A stretch of 64,000 nucleotides of DNA from Ruegeria atlantica (lineage in GTDB: Bacteria > Pseudomonadota > Alphaproteobacteria > Rhodobacterales > Rhodobacteraceae): contig NZ_WQCG01000002.1 of NCBI RefSeq assembly GCF_013032505.1, positions 62,001-126,000 on the forward strand, read 5' to 3'. Positions 35,348 to 43,646 of the stretch are shown here, piece by piece (the first letter of the stretch is position 1; the number at the start of each line of letters is the position of its first letter). Made by a program: the position numbers and the translations under genes. The notes below the pieces were generated by a model, which saw only the letters and a list, made by a program, of their open reading frames with translations, made no database searches and was not told where the DNA came from.

Positions 35348-36607
35348 TCAGCCGTTTTCGCCCAATACCTTTATAGCCCCAAGAAGACGGGCGATTTCCT
35401 GTTCGGTGTTGTAGTGGCAAAAGGAAATGCGGATGCAGTCCGTCAACCCCAGCGGTGTAAGAACGTTGCCGGAATAGTGGTCGGCCTTTCGGGTATGGGT
35501 GCGAATGCCTTGTTGGTTCAAAATCTCGACCACATCTTCGGATGCGCGCCCCTCGATCGCAATTGACACCAGCCCTTCGCGTGCCGGGTTGTCAGCTCCG
35601 GCCAGAACGGTGACGTGATCCATATCGCGCAGTCCCGGCAGGTTTCCTGTTCCATTGATGGCAGTATTGGTCAGATGAGTCTCGTAGGCGTGAATAGCCC
35701 GGCCCGCAGCTTCAATGCGCTTGCGCGGCTCGGTCTCGCCCGAAACCTCGCCCCCAAGCCAGTCAAAATACGCCACCACGTCCGATACAGTTGCATATGA
35801 CCCTGCATCGCGTGTCCCGAACTCCCACCCGGTCGCGGGGGCGTCGATCAGCATGTCGTGCGGCAACGCGCTGAGCTTGTCGGAGATCCACGCAATGCCG
35901 TAGCCGTGGCGCGAAAACACTTTGTAGGGTGAGATTGCGTATCCGTCGACATCATAGGCGTCTAGGTCCAACTGCCCGTGGGCCGCATGCTGAATTCCAT
36001 CGACGATGATCAAGCAATCCGGCGCTACAGCACGGATCGCTGCGGAAATCGCCGCCACATCCATGCCCATGCCGGTCACGGGCGAGGCATGCAAGATCGT
36101 TGCCACCGCCACATCTGGCGTCATCAGCCCGGAATAGTCAGCGGCCGTAACCAATCCGGTGTCGTTGTCGTGCGGAACATTCACGTAATCCAGCTCCGCA
36201 ATTTCGGCCCAGCGACGCGCCGCGCTGCGTGTGGCTGGGTGTTCGATGGACGAGCCGATTATTTTTGATCCTTTCGGCGCGACAAGACAAGCGGTGCGGA
36301 TCATGCGAAACAGCAGCTCTGTTCCGCTCTCTCCTGCAAAGAATTGTCCGGAAGACGTGTTCATGAAAACAGCCAAGTCTTCTTTGGCCTTGTTGATCAC
36401 ACCTTGGGTTCCCTGACCCGCTGGGTTTATGCGTCCAGGATTGTCTGGGATCGCTGCATAAAAGGCTGACGTCTCAGCGACAGATTTCAAAGTCAGCGCT
36501 CCGCCAGCGTTCTCGAAAAAGATGCGTTCGCCTTGAAACGGGCAGGTGCTGACATGGGCAAACCGGTCGCGTATGGCGTCGATGAGGGCGGGGTTGTCTT
36601 GGATCAT
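35348..36607 (-). CDS. Class V aminotransferase-fold PLP enzyme
   Basis: 419 residues of the cysteine-desulfurase/isopenicillin-N-epimerase-like aminotransferase class V fold. N-terminal FFENAGGALT; PLP contacts SSIEHPATRSAA and IIVDGIQHAAHG; PLP lysine in ISPYKVFSRHGYG; and a C-terminal small domain with GIRTHTRKADHY and IRISFCHYNTEQE. It is convergent with the catabolic operon and divergent from the transporter, so it is probably part of the same pathway, perhaps processing an amino or cleaved intermediate. The precise reaction cannot be read from the sequence. Confidence 0.82.
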   Translation of the reverse strand: MIQDNPALIDAIRDRFAHVSTCPFQGERIFFENAGGALTLKSVAETSAFYAAIPDNPGRINPAGQGTQGVINKAKEDLAVFMNTSSGQFFAGESGTELLFRMIRTACLVAPKGSKIIGSSIEHPATRSAARRWAEIAELDYVNVPHDNDTGLVTAADYSGLMTPDVAVATILHASPVTGMGMDVAAISAAIRAVAPDCLIIVDGIQHAAHGQLDLDAYDVDGYAISPYKVFSRHGYGIAWISDKLSALPHDMLIDAPATGWEFGTRDAGSYATVSDVVAYFDWLGGEVSGETEPRKRIEAAGRAIHAYETHLTNTAINGTGNLPGLRDMDHVTVLAGADNPAREGLVSIAIEGRASEDVVEILNQQGIRTHTRKADHYSGNVLTPLGLTDCIRISFCHYNTEQEIARLLGAIKVLGENG

Positions 36608-37166
36608 AGGTTTGTCCTGTGCGTAGTCAGAGCGCGGTTTACGATCGTTCGGTAAGGCTTGGTCACCGCGATAAGATTTTTTTTCGGGAAACTGTCGACA
36701 TCTTTATCGAAGTTTCTGCGAACTGAAATGTTCAGGCCGCATGCTGCCATCCTGTCAAGCGAGAACGTGACATGATTGCGCTGTACCGTCGTTTTGTGTC
36801 GCTATCGAACTATTCTTTCATTAAAAATTCCCGGCGTTTATCCCGGAGATCCAGATAAGAATGGCGTCTTCTGTTGGCATGAGTGTGTGGTGACATATGC
36901 GAAACATATCGTGATCAGCTTTCACGACTTCGACTAAGTTTTTTGCCGGCTTGTGCAAACCTTCTGAAGGTTGCTTTTCACTACGACTGGAGTCTTTCCT
37001 GCAGTTAGTAGATACGCAAGTTCACTTAAAATATATTTTATTTTCAATAATTTGCCTTTTGTTGGTCTATTTACTAAAAATTTAGTTTGACAGGTGCGCA
37101 AAAAATCGCTGATGCTGCCTGCTATCCGGTTCGCGCCGGAAAACCATAATTTTTGGGAGGAAAGAG
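36608..37166. other. 559-bp divergent intergenic control region
   Basis: No credible gene. The right half becomes AT-rich (about 37020-37090) against a GC-rich background and holds a 14-bp palindrome and a TTGACA hexamer. This is the shared control region between the aminotransferase gene (minus) and the ABC importer operon (plus). Confidence 0.6.
37073..37115 (+). promoter_or_regulatory. Palindrome and putative promoter of the ABC importer operon
   Basis: A perfect palindrome, ACTAAAAATTTAGT (37073-37086), directly abuts a consensus TTGACA (37087-37092). At 17-base spacing the -10 position is only TGATGC, so the promoter may need an activator; the palindrome is placed where one would bind. 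The transporter start lies about 50 bp further on. Confidence 0.4.
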
Positions 37167-38906
37167 ATGCGGAGACATCTACTTTCCGCAGTGGCGGCGG
37201 CTGCCGTCATTGCGGGGCACGGTCCCGTTTGGGCCGACGAAGCCGCAGCACAACGTTGGATCGACGACGAATTCCAGCCATCGACCCTGTCGAAAGACGA
37301 ACAGATGTCGGAAATGCAGTGGTTCATCGAAGCTGCACAGCCTTATGCTGGCATGGAAATCAACGTTCTGTCCGAAGGCATTCCGACCCATTCCTACGAA
37401 TCTGAGGTTCTAACTAAGGCGTTCGAGGAAATCACCGGCATCAAGGTCAATCACCAGATCCTTGGTGAAGGCGAAGTGGTTCAGGCGGTTCAGACACAGC
37501 TGCAAACCGGCCGGAATCTGTATGACGGTTACGTCAATGACAGTGACCTGATCGGTACGCATTCGCGTCTGCAACTGGCTTATCCGCTGACCGACATGAT
37601 GGGCGGCGACTGGGCGGCGACAACCTCGCCAACTCTGGATCTGGATGACTTTATGGGCATTCAGTTCACCACCGGTCCAGATGGCAAGCTGTATCAGCTG
37701 CCCGACCAGCAGTTTGCGAACCTCTATTGGTTCCGCAAGGACTGGTTCGATGACGAAGCAAACAAGGCCGCGTTCAAAGAGAAATACGGCTATGATCTGG
37801 GCGTTCCGGTCAACTGGTCCGCCTATGAGGATATCGCCGAGTTCTTCACCAATGACGTGAAAGAAGTCGACGGCGTGGCGATCTACGGCCACATGGATTA
37901 CGGCAAGCGTGCGCCTGACCTTGGTTGGCGGATGACCGACGCTTGGTTGTCTATGGCCGGTGCCGGTGACGTGGGCGAGCCGAACGGTGTTCCCGTTGAT
38001 GAATGGGGCATCCGCATGGAAGCGGGCACCTGTAACCCTGTTGGTGCGTCCGTTTCGCGCGGTGGTGCTGCAAACGGTCCGGCTGCGGTCTACGCGATCC
38101 GCAAGTGGGACGAATGGCTGCGAAATTATGCGCCTCCGGGTGCGGCATCTTATGACTTTTACCAGTCGCTGCCAGCGCTTAGCCAGGGCAACGTGGCCCA
38201 GCAAATCTTCTGGTACACTGCCTTTACCGCCGACATGGTGAAGCCGAAGTCTGAAGGCAACAACACCGTGGACGACGAAGGCACGCCGCTTTGGCGGATG
38301 GCGCCCAGCCCGCATGGCCCCTACTGGGAAGAAGGCCAGAAGGTTGGCTATCAGGACGTGGGTTCCTGGACATTCCTGAAGTCGACCCCTGCGGATCGTG
38401 CTCAGGCGGCCTGGCTTTACGCCCAGTTCGTGACGTCTAAGACTGTCGATGTGAAGAAGTCCCATGTGGGTCTGACCTTCATCCGCGACAGCTCGGTCAA
38501 CCACGAGTCGTTCACCGAACGCGCACCCAAGCTGGGTGGTCTGGTCGAGTTCTACCGTTCGCCTGATCGTGTGGCATGGTCGCCGACCGGCATCAACGTG
38601 CCGGACTATCCAAAGCTTGCCCAGATCTGGTGGCAGCAGATTGGTGACGTGAACTCGGGCGCATTCACCCCGCAAGAGGCGATGGACCGTCTGGCTGAAG
38701 AGATGGACATCACCATGGCTCGGATGCAGGCCGCAGATGAAAGCGCCGGTGTTTACGGTGGCTGTGGGCCTCGCCTGAACGAACCGCAGGATCCCGCCTT
38801 CTGGCTGGAAAAAGCGGGCTCGCCAAAGGCCAAGCTTGAGAACGAAAAACCGCAAGGCCAGACCGTCAACTATGACGAACTGGTTCAGCGTTGGCAGTCT
38901 CAGTAA
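37167..38906 (+). CDS. ABC transporter substrate-binding protein, GlpV-like
   Basis: 579 residues with an N-terminal Sec signal peptide (cleavage likely after VWADE-region, ~residue 24). The large, ~580-residue size, the order of its companions and the general sequence match the GlpV-type binding protein of the rhizobial glycerol importer. It has a strong ribosome-binding site (GGGAGGAAAGAG). It would capture the substrate in the periplasm and deliver it to the two permeases downstream. Because it is next to choline-sulfatase and carnitine-like genes and not to glpD/glpK, the substrate may not be glycerol. Confidence 0.88.
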   Translation: MRRHLLSAVAAAAVIAGHGPVWADEAAAQRWIDDEFQPSTLSKDEQMSEMQWFIEAAQPYAGMEINVLSEGIPTHSYESEVLTKAFEEITGIKVNHQILGEGEVVQAVQTQLQTGRNLYDGYVNDSDLIGTHSRLQLAYPLTDMMGGDWAATTSPTLDLDDFMGIQFTTGPDGKLYQLPDQQFANLYWFRKDWFDDEANKAAFKEKYGYDLGVPVNWSAYEDIAEFFTNDVKEVDGVAIYGHMDYGKRAPDLGWRMTDAWLSMAGAGDVGEPNGVPVDEWGIRMEAGTCNPVGASVSRGGAANGPAAVYAIRKWDEWLRNYAPPGAASYDFYQSLPALSQGNVAQQIFWYTAFTADMVKPKSEGNNTVDDEGTPLWRMAPSPHGPYWEEGQKVGYQDVGSWTFLKSTPADRAQAAWLYAQFVTSKTVDVKKSHVGLTFIRDSSVNHESFTERAPKLGGLVEFYRSPDRVAWSPTGINVPDYPKLAQIWWQQIGDVNSGAFTPQEAMDRLAEEMDITMARMQAADESAGVYGGCGPRLNEPQDPAFWLEKAGSPKAKLENEKPQGQTVNYDELVQRWQSQ

Positions 38907-38919
38907 GTTTCAAAAACCC

Positions 38920-38943
38920 GGGGGTGCCGGTCTCGGCGCCCCC
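38920..38943 (+). other. Intercistronic stem-loop after the binding-protein gene
   Basis: GGGGGTGCC / GGCGCCCCC forms a nine-pair stem (one G-T) with a six-base loop, 14 bp after the binding-protein stop and about 45 bp before the next start. There is no T-run, so it is not a simple terminator. Such hairpins typically protect the upstream mRNA, so that binding protein is made in excess over membrane components. Confidence 0.5.
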
Positions 38944-38989
38944 ACCTTAAAGACCAGTGCGATGCACTGAAGTACCGGAACCCACGGAC

Positions 38990-40039
38990 ATGATCGAATT
39001 ACAAGATGCCACCAAACGCGTTGGCAACGTCATCCATATAAAACCCACGACCCTGGCGCTGCAAACCGGCCATTTCAATGTGTTGCTGGGCGCGACAGGA
39101 TCGGGCAAGACCTCTCTGATCAAGATGATGGCCGGGCTGGATCCGATTGCCCAGGGCAAGGTTTTAATGGACGGGCAGGATGTGACTCGGCTGAACACGC
39201 AAAAGCGGCAGATCAGCTTGGTTCACCAATTCTTCGTGAACTACCCCCACATGACCGTTTTCGACAACATCGCCTCGCCCTTGCGCGTGGCTGGCATGGC
39301 AAAATCCGAAATCGAAGGCCGCGTGGAAGAGGCTGCTGACCTGCTGCAACTGCGCCCTATGCTGCATCGCCGCCCGCATGAGTTGTCGGGTGGGCAACAG
39401 CAACGTACCGCATTGGCGCGCGCTATTGCGAAAGAAAGCCGCGCCGTATTCCTTGACGAGCCTCTGGCAAACCTGGACTACAAACTGCGCGAAGAACTGC
39501 GCGAACAACTACCAGATCTTTTTGCCGGTCGTGGAGCCGTGGTAGTCTACGCCACTTCGGAACCCGAAGAAGCGCTGTTGCTGGGCGGTTATACAGCCCT
39601 TATGGAAGACGGGCACGTTACGCAATTTGGCCCCACTGCTGATATCTATCGAAATCCTGAGAACATTGCCGCTGCGCGCGTGTTTTCGGATCCGCCGATT
39701 AATGTGGCCCGCGTCACCGTGGCAGCTGCGCAGGCACAGCTTGCGGGCGGCGGCGGCTGGGCCGTTTCGGATATGGCGGACGGCGAGTACATGGTCGCAG
39801 TACGACCGCACCGAGTGACTCCCACCCGCACTTCCGATGCCGATGTGGAACTGACAGGTCGTGTGATTGTCACAGAGCTATCGGGTTCCGATTCCAGTGC
39901 GCATTTCCAGCACGGGGATGATGCTTGGGTTTCTTTGGCGGCTGGCGTGCACCCGTATCAGGTGGGCGAAGATCACCGATTTTACATGAACCCGGCCCAT
40001 TGCCGGTATTTCGGCCAAGACGGCAAAAGGGTGGCCTGA
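38990..40039 (+). CDS. ABC transporter ATP-binding protein, GlpS-like
   Basis: 349 residues from ATG 38990 (MIELQDATKRVG); the frame reaches 38957, but the added residues do not match. Walker A GATGSGKTS, canonical signature LSGGQQQR, Walker B AVFLDEP and D-loop LANLD. The usual switch histidine is missing: the sequence reads VVYATSEPEEAL instead of THD. A C-terminal TOBE-like domain follows. It pairs with the next gene, whose defects are complementary. Confidence 0.9.
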   Translation: MIELQDATKRVGNVIHIKPTTLALQTGHFNVLLGATGSGKTSLIKMMAGLDPIAQGKVLMDGQDVTRLNTQKRQISLVHQFFVNYPHMTVFDNIASPLRVAGMAKSEIEGRVEEAADLLQLRPMLHRRPHELSGGQQQRTALARAIAKESRAVFLDEPLANLDYKLREELREQLPDLFAGRGAVVVYATSEPEEALLLGGYTALMEDGHVTQFGPTADIYRNPENIAAARVFSDPPINVARVTVAAAQAQLAGGGGWAVSDMADGEYMVAVRPHRVTPTRTSDADVELTGRVIVTELSGSDSSAHFQHGDDAWVSLAAGVHPYQVGEDHRFYMNPAHCRYFGQDGKRVA

Positions 40040-40040
40040 C

Positions 40041-41114
40041 ATGGCGCAGATCAAGCTTTCAAACCTAAAACACAGCTACATGCCGACGCCGAAAGGCCCC
40101 GAGGACTATGCGCTGAAGGAGATCGACGTGACGTGGCGCGATGGTGGGGCATATGCGCTGCTGGGGCCGTCGGGTTGTGGCAAGTCCACGTTGTTGAACA
40201 TCATCTCGGGCTTGTTGATGCCGTCCGAGGGCCAGATCCTTTTCGATGATCGCGACGTTACGGCTCTACCGCCTGACCAGCGAAATATCGCGCAAGTATT
40301 CCAGTTCCCAGTAATCTACGACACGATGACAGTAGGCGAGAACCTGGCGTTTCCGCTGAAAAACCGAGGTGTTGATGCGGCGACGATCAAACGTCGCGTC
40401 GATGAGATTGCCGAGATGCTGGACGTCACGGATATGCTGAATGCCCGTGCCTCGGGTCTGAGCCCGGATAACAAGCAGAAGATTTCGATGGGGCGCGGTC
40501 TGGTCCGTGATGACGTGAACGCGGTGATGTTCGATGAGCCGCTGACCGTGATCGACCCGCATCTGAAATGGAAGCTGCGGTCCAAGCTGAAAGAGCTGCA
40601 CCAGCGTGTGCAGGCCACGATGATCTACGTGACCCACGACCAGACCGAAGCCCTGACCTTCGCGGACGAGGTGGTTGTGATGCAGGAAGGCGAGGTGGTG
40701 CAGATCGGAACGCCGGTTGAACTGTTCGAGCGCCCCCAACATACATTTGTCGGCCACTTCATCGGATCACCCGGCATGAATGTTCTACCGTGTGAGGCCA
40801 AGGGCGACCGCGCGGTGTTCGAAGGCCACGAGGTGATGCTGGAGGGTCCGACCCACGGAGAGGGGGGCCGCACCGATCTGGGTATCCGCCCAGAATATGT
40901 TGGCTTCGGCGACACCGGCATTCCGGCGCATGTGACCAAGGTTTCGGATATCGGTCGCCACTACGTGGTCAGCGCAATGGTCGGCAACACCGCCCTGAAG
41001 GCCGTGACCGAACACAGCGTGCCTGAGCCGGGCTCGCAGGTTTTCCTGCAATTCAAATCAGAACAATCCCGCGTCTACCGCGACGGCTGGATCGCAACCG
41101 AGGAGCGCAGCTGA
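40041..41114 (+). CDS. ABC transporter ATP-binding protein, GlpT-like
   Basis: 357 residues. Walker A GPSGCGKST, Walker B AVMFDEP and an intact switch histidine (VTHDQTEAL), but the signature is degenerate (GLSPDNKQK instead of LSGGQ) and the D-loop reads LTVIDP. A C-terminal TOBE-like regulatory domain is present. It starts two bases after the previous gene and overlaps the next start. With the previous ATPase it would form an asymmetric dimer with one consensus and one degenerate nucleotide site. Confidence 0.9.
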   Translation: MAQIKLSNLKHSYMPTPKGPEDYALKEIDVTWRDGGAYALLGPSGCGKSTLLNIISGLLMPSEGQILFDDRDVTALPPDQRNIAQVFQFPVIYDTMTVGENLAFPLKNRGVDAATIKRRVDEIAEMLDVTDMLNARASGLSPDNKQKISMGRGLVRDDVNAVMFDEPLTVIDPHLKWKLRSKLKELHQRVQATMIYVTHDQTEALTFADEVVVMQEGEVVQIGTPVELFERPQHTFVGHFIGSPGMNVLPCEAKGDRAVFEGHEVMLEGPTHGEGGRTDLGIRPEYVGFGDTGIPAHVTKVSDIGRHYVVSAMVGNTALKAVTEHSVPEPGSQVFLQFKSEQSRVYRDGWIATEERS

Positions 41115-41977
41115 TGAGAACAGAAAACCAAAAAGCATGGTTCTTTGTGCTGCCTGTTCTGGCCCTTGTCGCGTTCAACGCGCTGGTGCCGATGATGACG
41201 GTCGTCAACTACTCGGTGCAGGAAACCTTCGGCAACAACCAGTTCTTCTGGGAAGGTCTGGGATGGTTCGAACAAATCCTGCGGTCCGACCGGTTTCAGG
41301 CCGCGCTGGGACGGCAGTTCCTGTTCACCTTCCTAATTCTTCTGATTGAGGTGCCTTTGGGCATCATCGTCGCCTTGTCGATGCCGCGCAAAGGGTTCTG
41401 GGTGCCCGTCTGTCTGGTCCTGATGGCCCTGCCGATGCTGATCCCGTGGAACGTGGTTGGCTCGATGTGGAACATCTTTACCCTGCCGAAAATCGGCCTG
41501 CTTGGATACTTCCTGAATGACGTGCTTGGCATCAACTATGACATGACGCAACAGCCGCTGTCGGCCTGGATCACTGTCGTCGTCATGGATGTCTGGCACT
41601 GGACTTCGCTGGTTGTGCTGCTGTGCTATGCGGGCCTCGTGTCCATCCCGGATGCCTATTACCAGGCCGCGAAGATCGACGGCGCCAGCCCATGGTCGGT
41701 GTTCCGTTACATTCAGCTTCCAAAGATGAAGACCGTCCTGACTATCGCAGTTCTGCTGCGGTTCATGGACAGTTTCAACATCTATACCGAGCCCTTCGTT
41801 CTGACAGGAGGCGGCCCCGGCAACTCAACCACCCTTTTGTCGATTGACCTTGTGAAGATCGCACTGGGACAGTTCGACCTTGGCCCTGCGGCCGCGATGA
41901 GCCTGATTTACTTCGCCATCACGCTGCTGGTCAGCTGGGTCTTCTACACTCTGATGACAAAGGATGACGCGCAATGA
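41114..41977 (+). CDS. ABC transporter permease, GlpP-like
   Basis: 287 residues with six predicted membrane helices, beginning AWFFVLPVLALVAFNAL. It has the MalF-type coupling motif (EAA loop) in AAKIDGASPWSVFRYIQLP and ends with DDAQ. The ATG overlaps the stop of the ATPase gene by one base. One of two different subunits forming the membrane channel. Confidence 0.92.
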   Translation: MRTENQKAWFFVLPVLALVAFNALVPMMTVVNYSVQETFGNNQFFWEGLGWFEQILRSDRFQAALGRQFLFTFLILLIEVPLGIIVALSMPRKGFWVPVCLVLMALPMLIPWNVVGSMWNIFTLPKIGLLGYFLNDVLGINYDMTQQPLSAWITVVVMDVWHWTSLVVLLCYAGLVSIPDAYYQAAKIDGASPWSVFRYIQLPKMKTVLTIAVLLRFMDSFNIYTEPFVLTGGGPGNSTTLLSIDLVKIALGQFDLGPAAAMSLIYFAITLLVSWVFYTLMTKDDAQ

Positions 41978-42771
41978 AGAAGCGGTCCCTTATCCCGATC
42001 CTCTATATCGCGTTCCTGATGCTGCCGATCTATTGGCTAGTTGCGATGTCCTTCAAGACCACGAACGAAATCCTGTCGGGCTTTTCCCTATTCCCCCAGA
42101 CTTTTACGCTGGAAAACTACGTCACGATCTTCACGGACCCAACTTGGTATTGGGGCTACATCAATTCGATAGCTTACGTGACGATCAACACAGTGCTGTC
42201 GGTGTGTGTTGCCTTGCCAGCCGCTTATGCGTTCTCGCGCTATCGGTTTCTTGGCGACAAGCAGTTGTTCTTCTGGCTGCTGACCAACCGGATGGCACCG
42301 GCTGCGGTCTTCGCGCTGCCATTCTTCCAGCTCTATTCCTCCATCGGCCTGTTCGACACATATCTGGCCGTGGCGCTAGCCCATACCTTGTTCAACGTGC
42401 CGCTGGCCGTTTGGATTCTGGAAGGGTTCATGCGTGGCATTCCTAAGGAACTGGATGAAACTGCCTACGTTGATGGCTACTCTTTCCCGCGCTTCTTCGT
42501 GACGATCTTCCTTCCGAACATCAAAGCGGGTGTCGGTGTTGCAGCCTTCTTCTGCTTCATGTTCTCGTGGGTGGAAATGCTGTTGGCCAAAACCCTGACT
42601 GCGGTCGAGGCAAAACCCATCGCCGCAGTGATGACTCGAACGGCTTCAAGCGCCGGGTACGAGCTGGGTCTATTGGCCGCCGCCGGTACCCTGACCATTA
42701 TCCCTGGTGCCATCGTCATCTGGTTTGTCCGAAACTACATCGCGCGCGGTTTCGCGATGGGACGTGTGTGA
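41974..42771 (+). CDS. ABC transporter permease, GlpQ-like
   Basis: 265 residues, six predicted membrane helices. MalG-type permease with the coupling motif ELDETAYVDGYSFPRFFVTI and the closing FVRNYIARGFAMGRV typical of the family. It overlaps the partner permease gene by four bases. Confidence 0.92.
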   Translation: MKKRSLIPILYIAFLMLPIYWLVAMSFKTTNEILSGFSLFPQTFTLENYVTIFTDPTWYWGYINSIAYVTINTVLSVCVALPAAYAFSRYRFLGDKQLFFWLLTNRMAPAAVFALPFFQLYSSIGLFDTYLAVALAHTLFNVPLAVWILEGFMRGIPKELDETAYVDGYSFPRFFVTIFLPNIKAGVGVAAFFCFMFSWVEMLLAKTLTAVEAKPIAAVMTRTASSAGYELGLLAAAGTLTIIPGAIVIWFVRNYIARGFAMGRV

Positions 42772-42779
42772 GGTTCGAT

Positions 42780-43184
42780 ATGCGTAAACTAATTCTCGCC
42801 CTCTCCATCCTTCCTTCGACGGCGTTTGCACAGGCGCAAACCGGATGGGGTAATGTCGGCAAGCAAGTGGAGAAAGGCTTCTCGTGGACCGATGCGCTGT
42901 GGCCCGATTTCTGGATGGCATGGACACCAGCAACGCTCGCCATTTTTGTAGGAATATTTTCCGCAATTGCACTTATTGGCGTTTTGGAAGGGTTCAAATT
43001 TCGCGATGGGATCGAACGGCGCGGCGTGCTGGGTTTGACCACCACGCTGGGCGACCGACTGTTTATCACGCTTCTGGGGTCGGCCTACATCTTTTTGGCC
43101 TGGCTCGGATTGGTGGGACAACCGGTTTGGACGCCGCTGTTTATGTCCATCGGCTGGGGCATCTTCGTCTTCTGGAAAGTTTAA
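42780..43184 (+). CDS. DUF2160 family small membrane protein of the transporter operon
   Basis: 134 residues. An N-terminal signal-like segment ending AQAQTGWG is followed by three hydrophobic helices. The family occurs almost only inside GlpSTPQV-type transporter operons and its role is not known; an accessory subunit is likely. ATG 42780 lies nine bases after the permease stop. An open frame from 42567 is a shadow of the permease gene. Its presence supports assigning this importer to the GlpSTPQV type. Confidence 0.85.
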   Translation: MRKLILALSILPSTAFAQAQTGWGNVGKQVEKGFSWTDALWPDFWMAWTPATLAIFVGIFSAIALIGVLEGFKFRDGIERRGVLGLTTTLGDRLFITLLGSAYIFLAWLGLVGQPVWTPLFMSIGWGIFVFWKV

Positions 43185-43232
43185 GCTTTGCGAAACTGCG
43201 AAAGGATGCTTGTCTGTCAGGCATACTAAAAA

Positions 43233-43646
43233 ATGGCGACACCGAGACTGATGCGAAAGAAAAAAACAACAAACTTACTGACCGAAGTAGAGCTGGAGTT
43301 CATGAACGAACTCTGGGCGCTAGGTCAGGGCTCGGTCCGTGATGTTCTTGATCGTTTGCCGCCGGATCGAAATCTGGCCTACACATCCGGCGCAACAATT
43401 TTGCGCATTCTCGATGAAAAGGGATTTGTAGAAAGTGAGAAAAACGGCAAGTCGCTGACGTACCGGCCACTTCTGGAAAAAGACAGGTATCAGTCGCGTT
43501 CGCTACAAAATCTTTCCCGAACGCTGTTCGACGATACCCCTGCAACTTTGGTTGCAAGGCTGGTCGACGATGCGGGACTGACAGAAGATGATCTGGAGGA
43601 AATTCGAGCACTGGTAGAGAGGAGACTGCAAAATGACGGCGGTTAA
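43233..43646 (+). CDS. BlaI/MecI/CopY-family transcriptional repressor
   Basis: 137 residues. Winged-helix repressor with LTEVELEFMNELWALGQGSV, then YTSGATILRILDEKGFV (recognition helix) and YRPLLEKDRYQ. In the Bla/Mec systems the repressor is cleaved when a membrane protease senses beta-lactam. The ATG at 43233 has no strong ribosome-binding site; ATG 43251 is an alternative. It overlaps the following protease gene by 14 bp and lies 48 bp after the importer operon. Confidence 0.9.
   Translation: MATPRLMRKKKTTNLLTEVELEFMNELWALGQGSVRDVLDRLPPDRNLAYTSGATILRILDEKGFVESEKNGKSLTYRPLLEKDRYQSRSLQNLSRTLFDDTPATLVARLVDDAGLTEDDLEEIRALVERRLQNDGG

Noticed and set aside
37410..38855. 481-codon minus-strand frame
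   Set aside because: A shadow of the binding-protein gene; long only because of GC-rich codon use on the coding strand.
37167..43184. Naming the importer glpVSTPQ outright
   Set aside because: Family resemblance is strong, including DUF2160, but the gene order differs from the rhizobial glycerol operon and no glycerol kinase or glycerol-3-phosphate dehydrogenase is near, so the substrate is left open.
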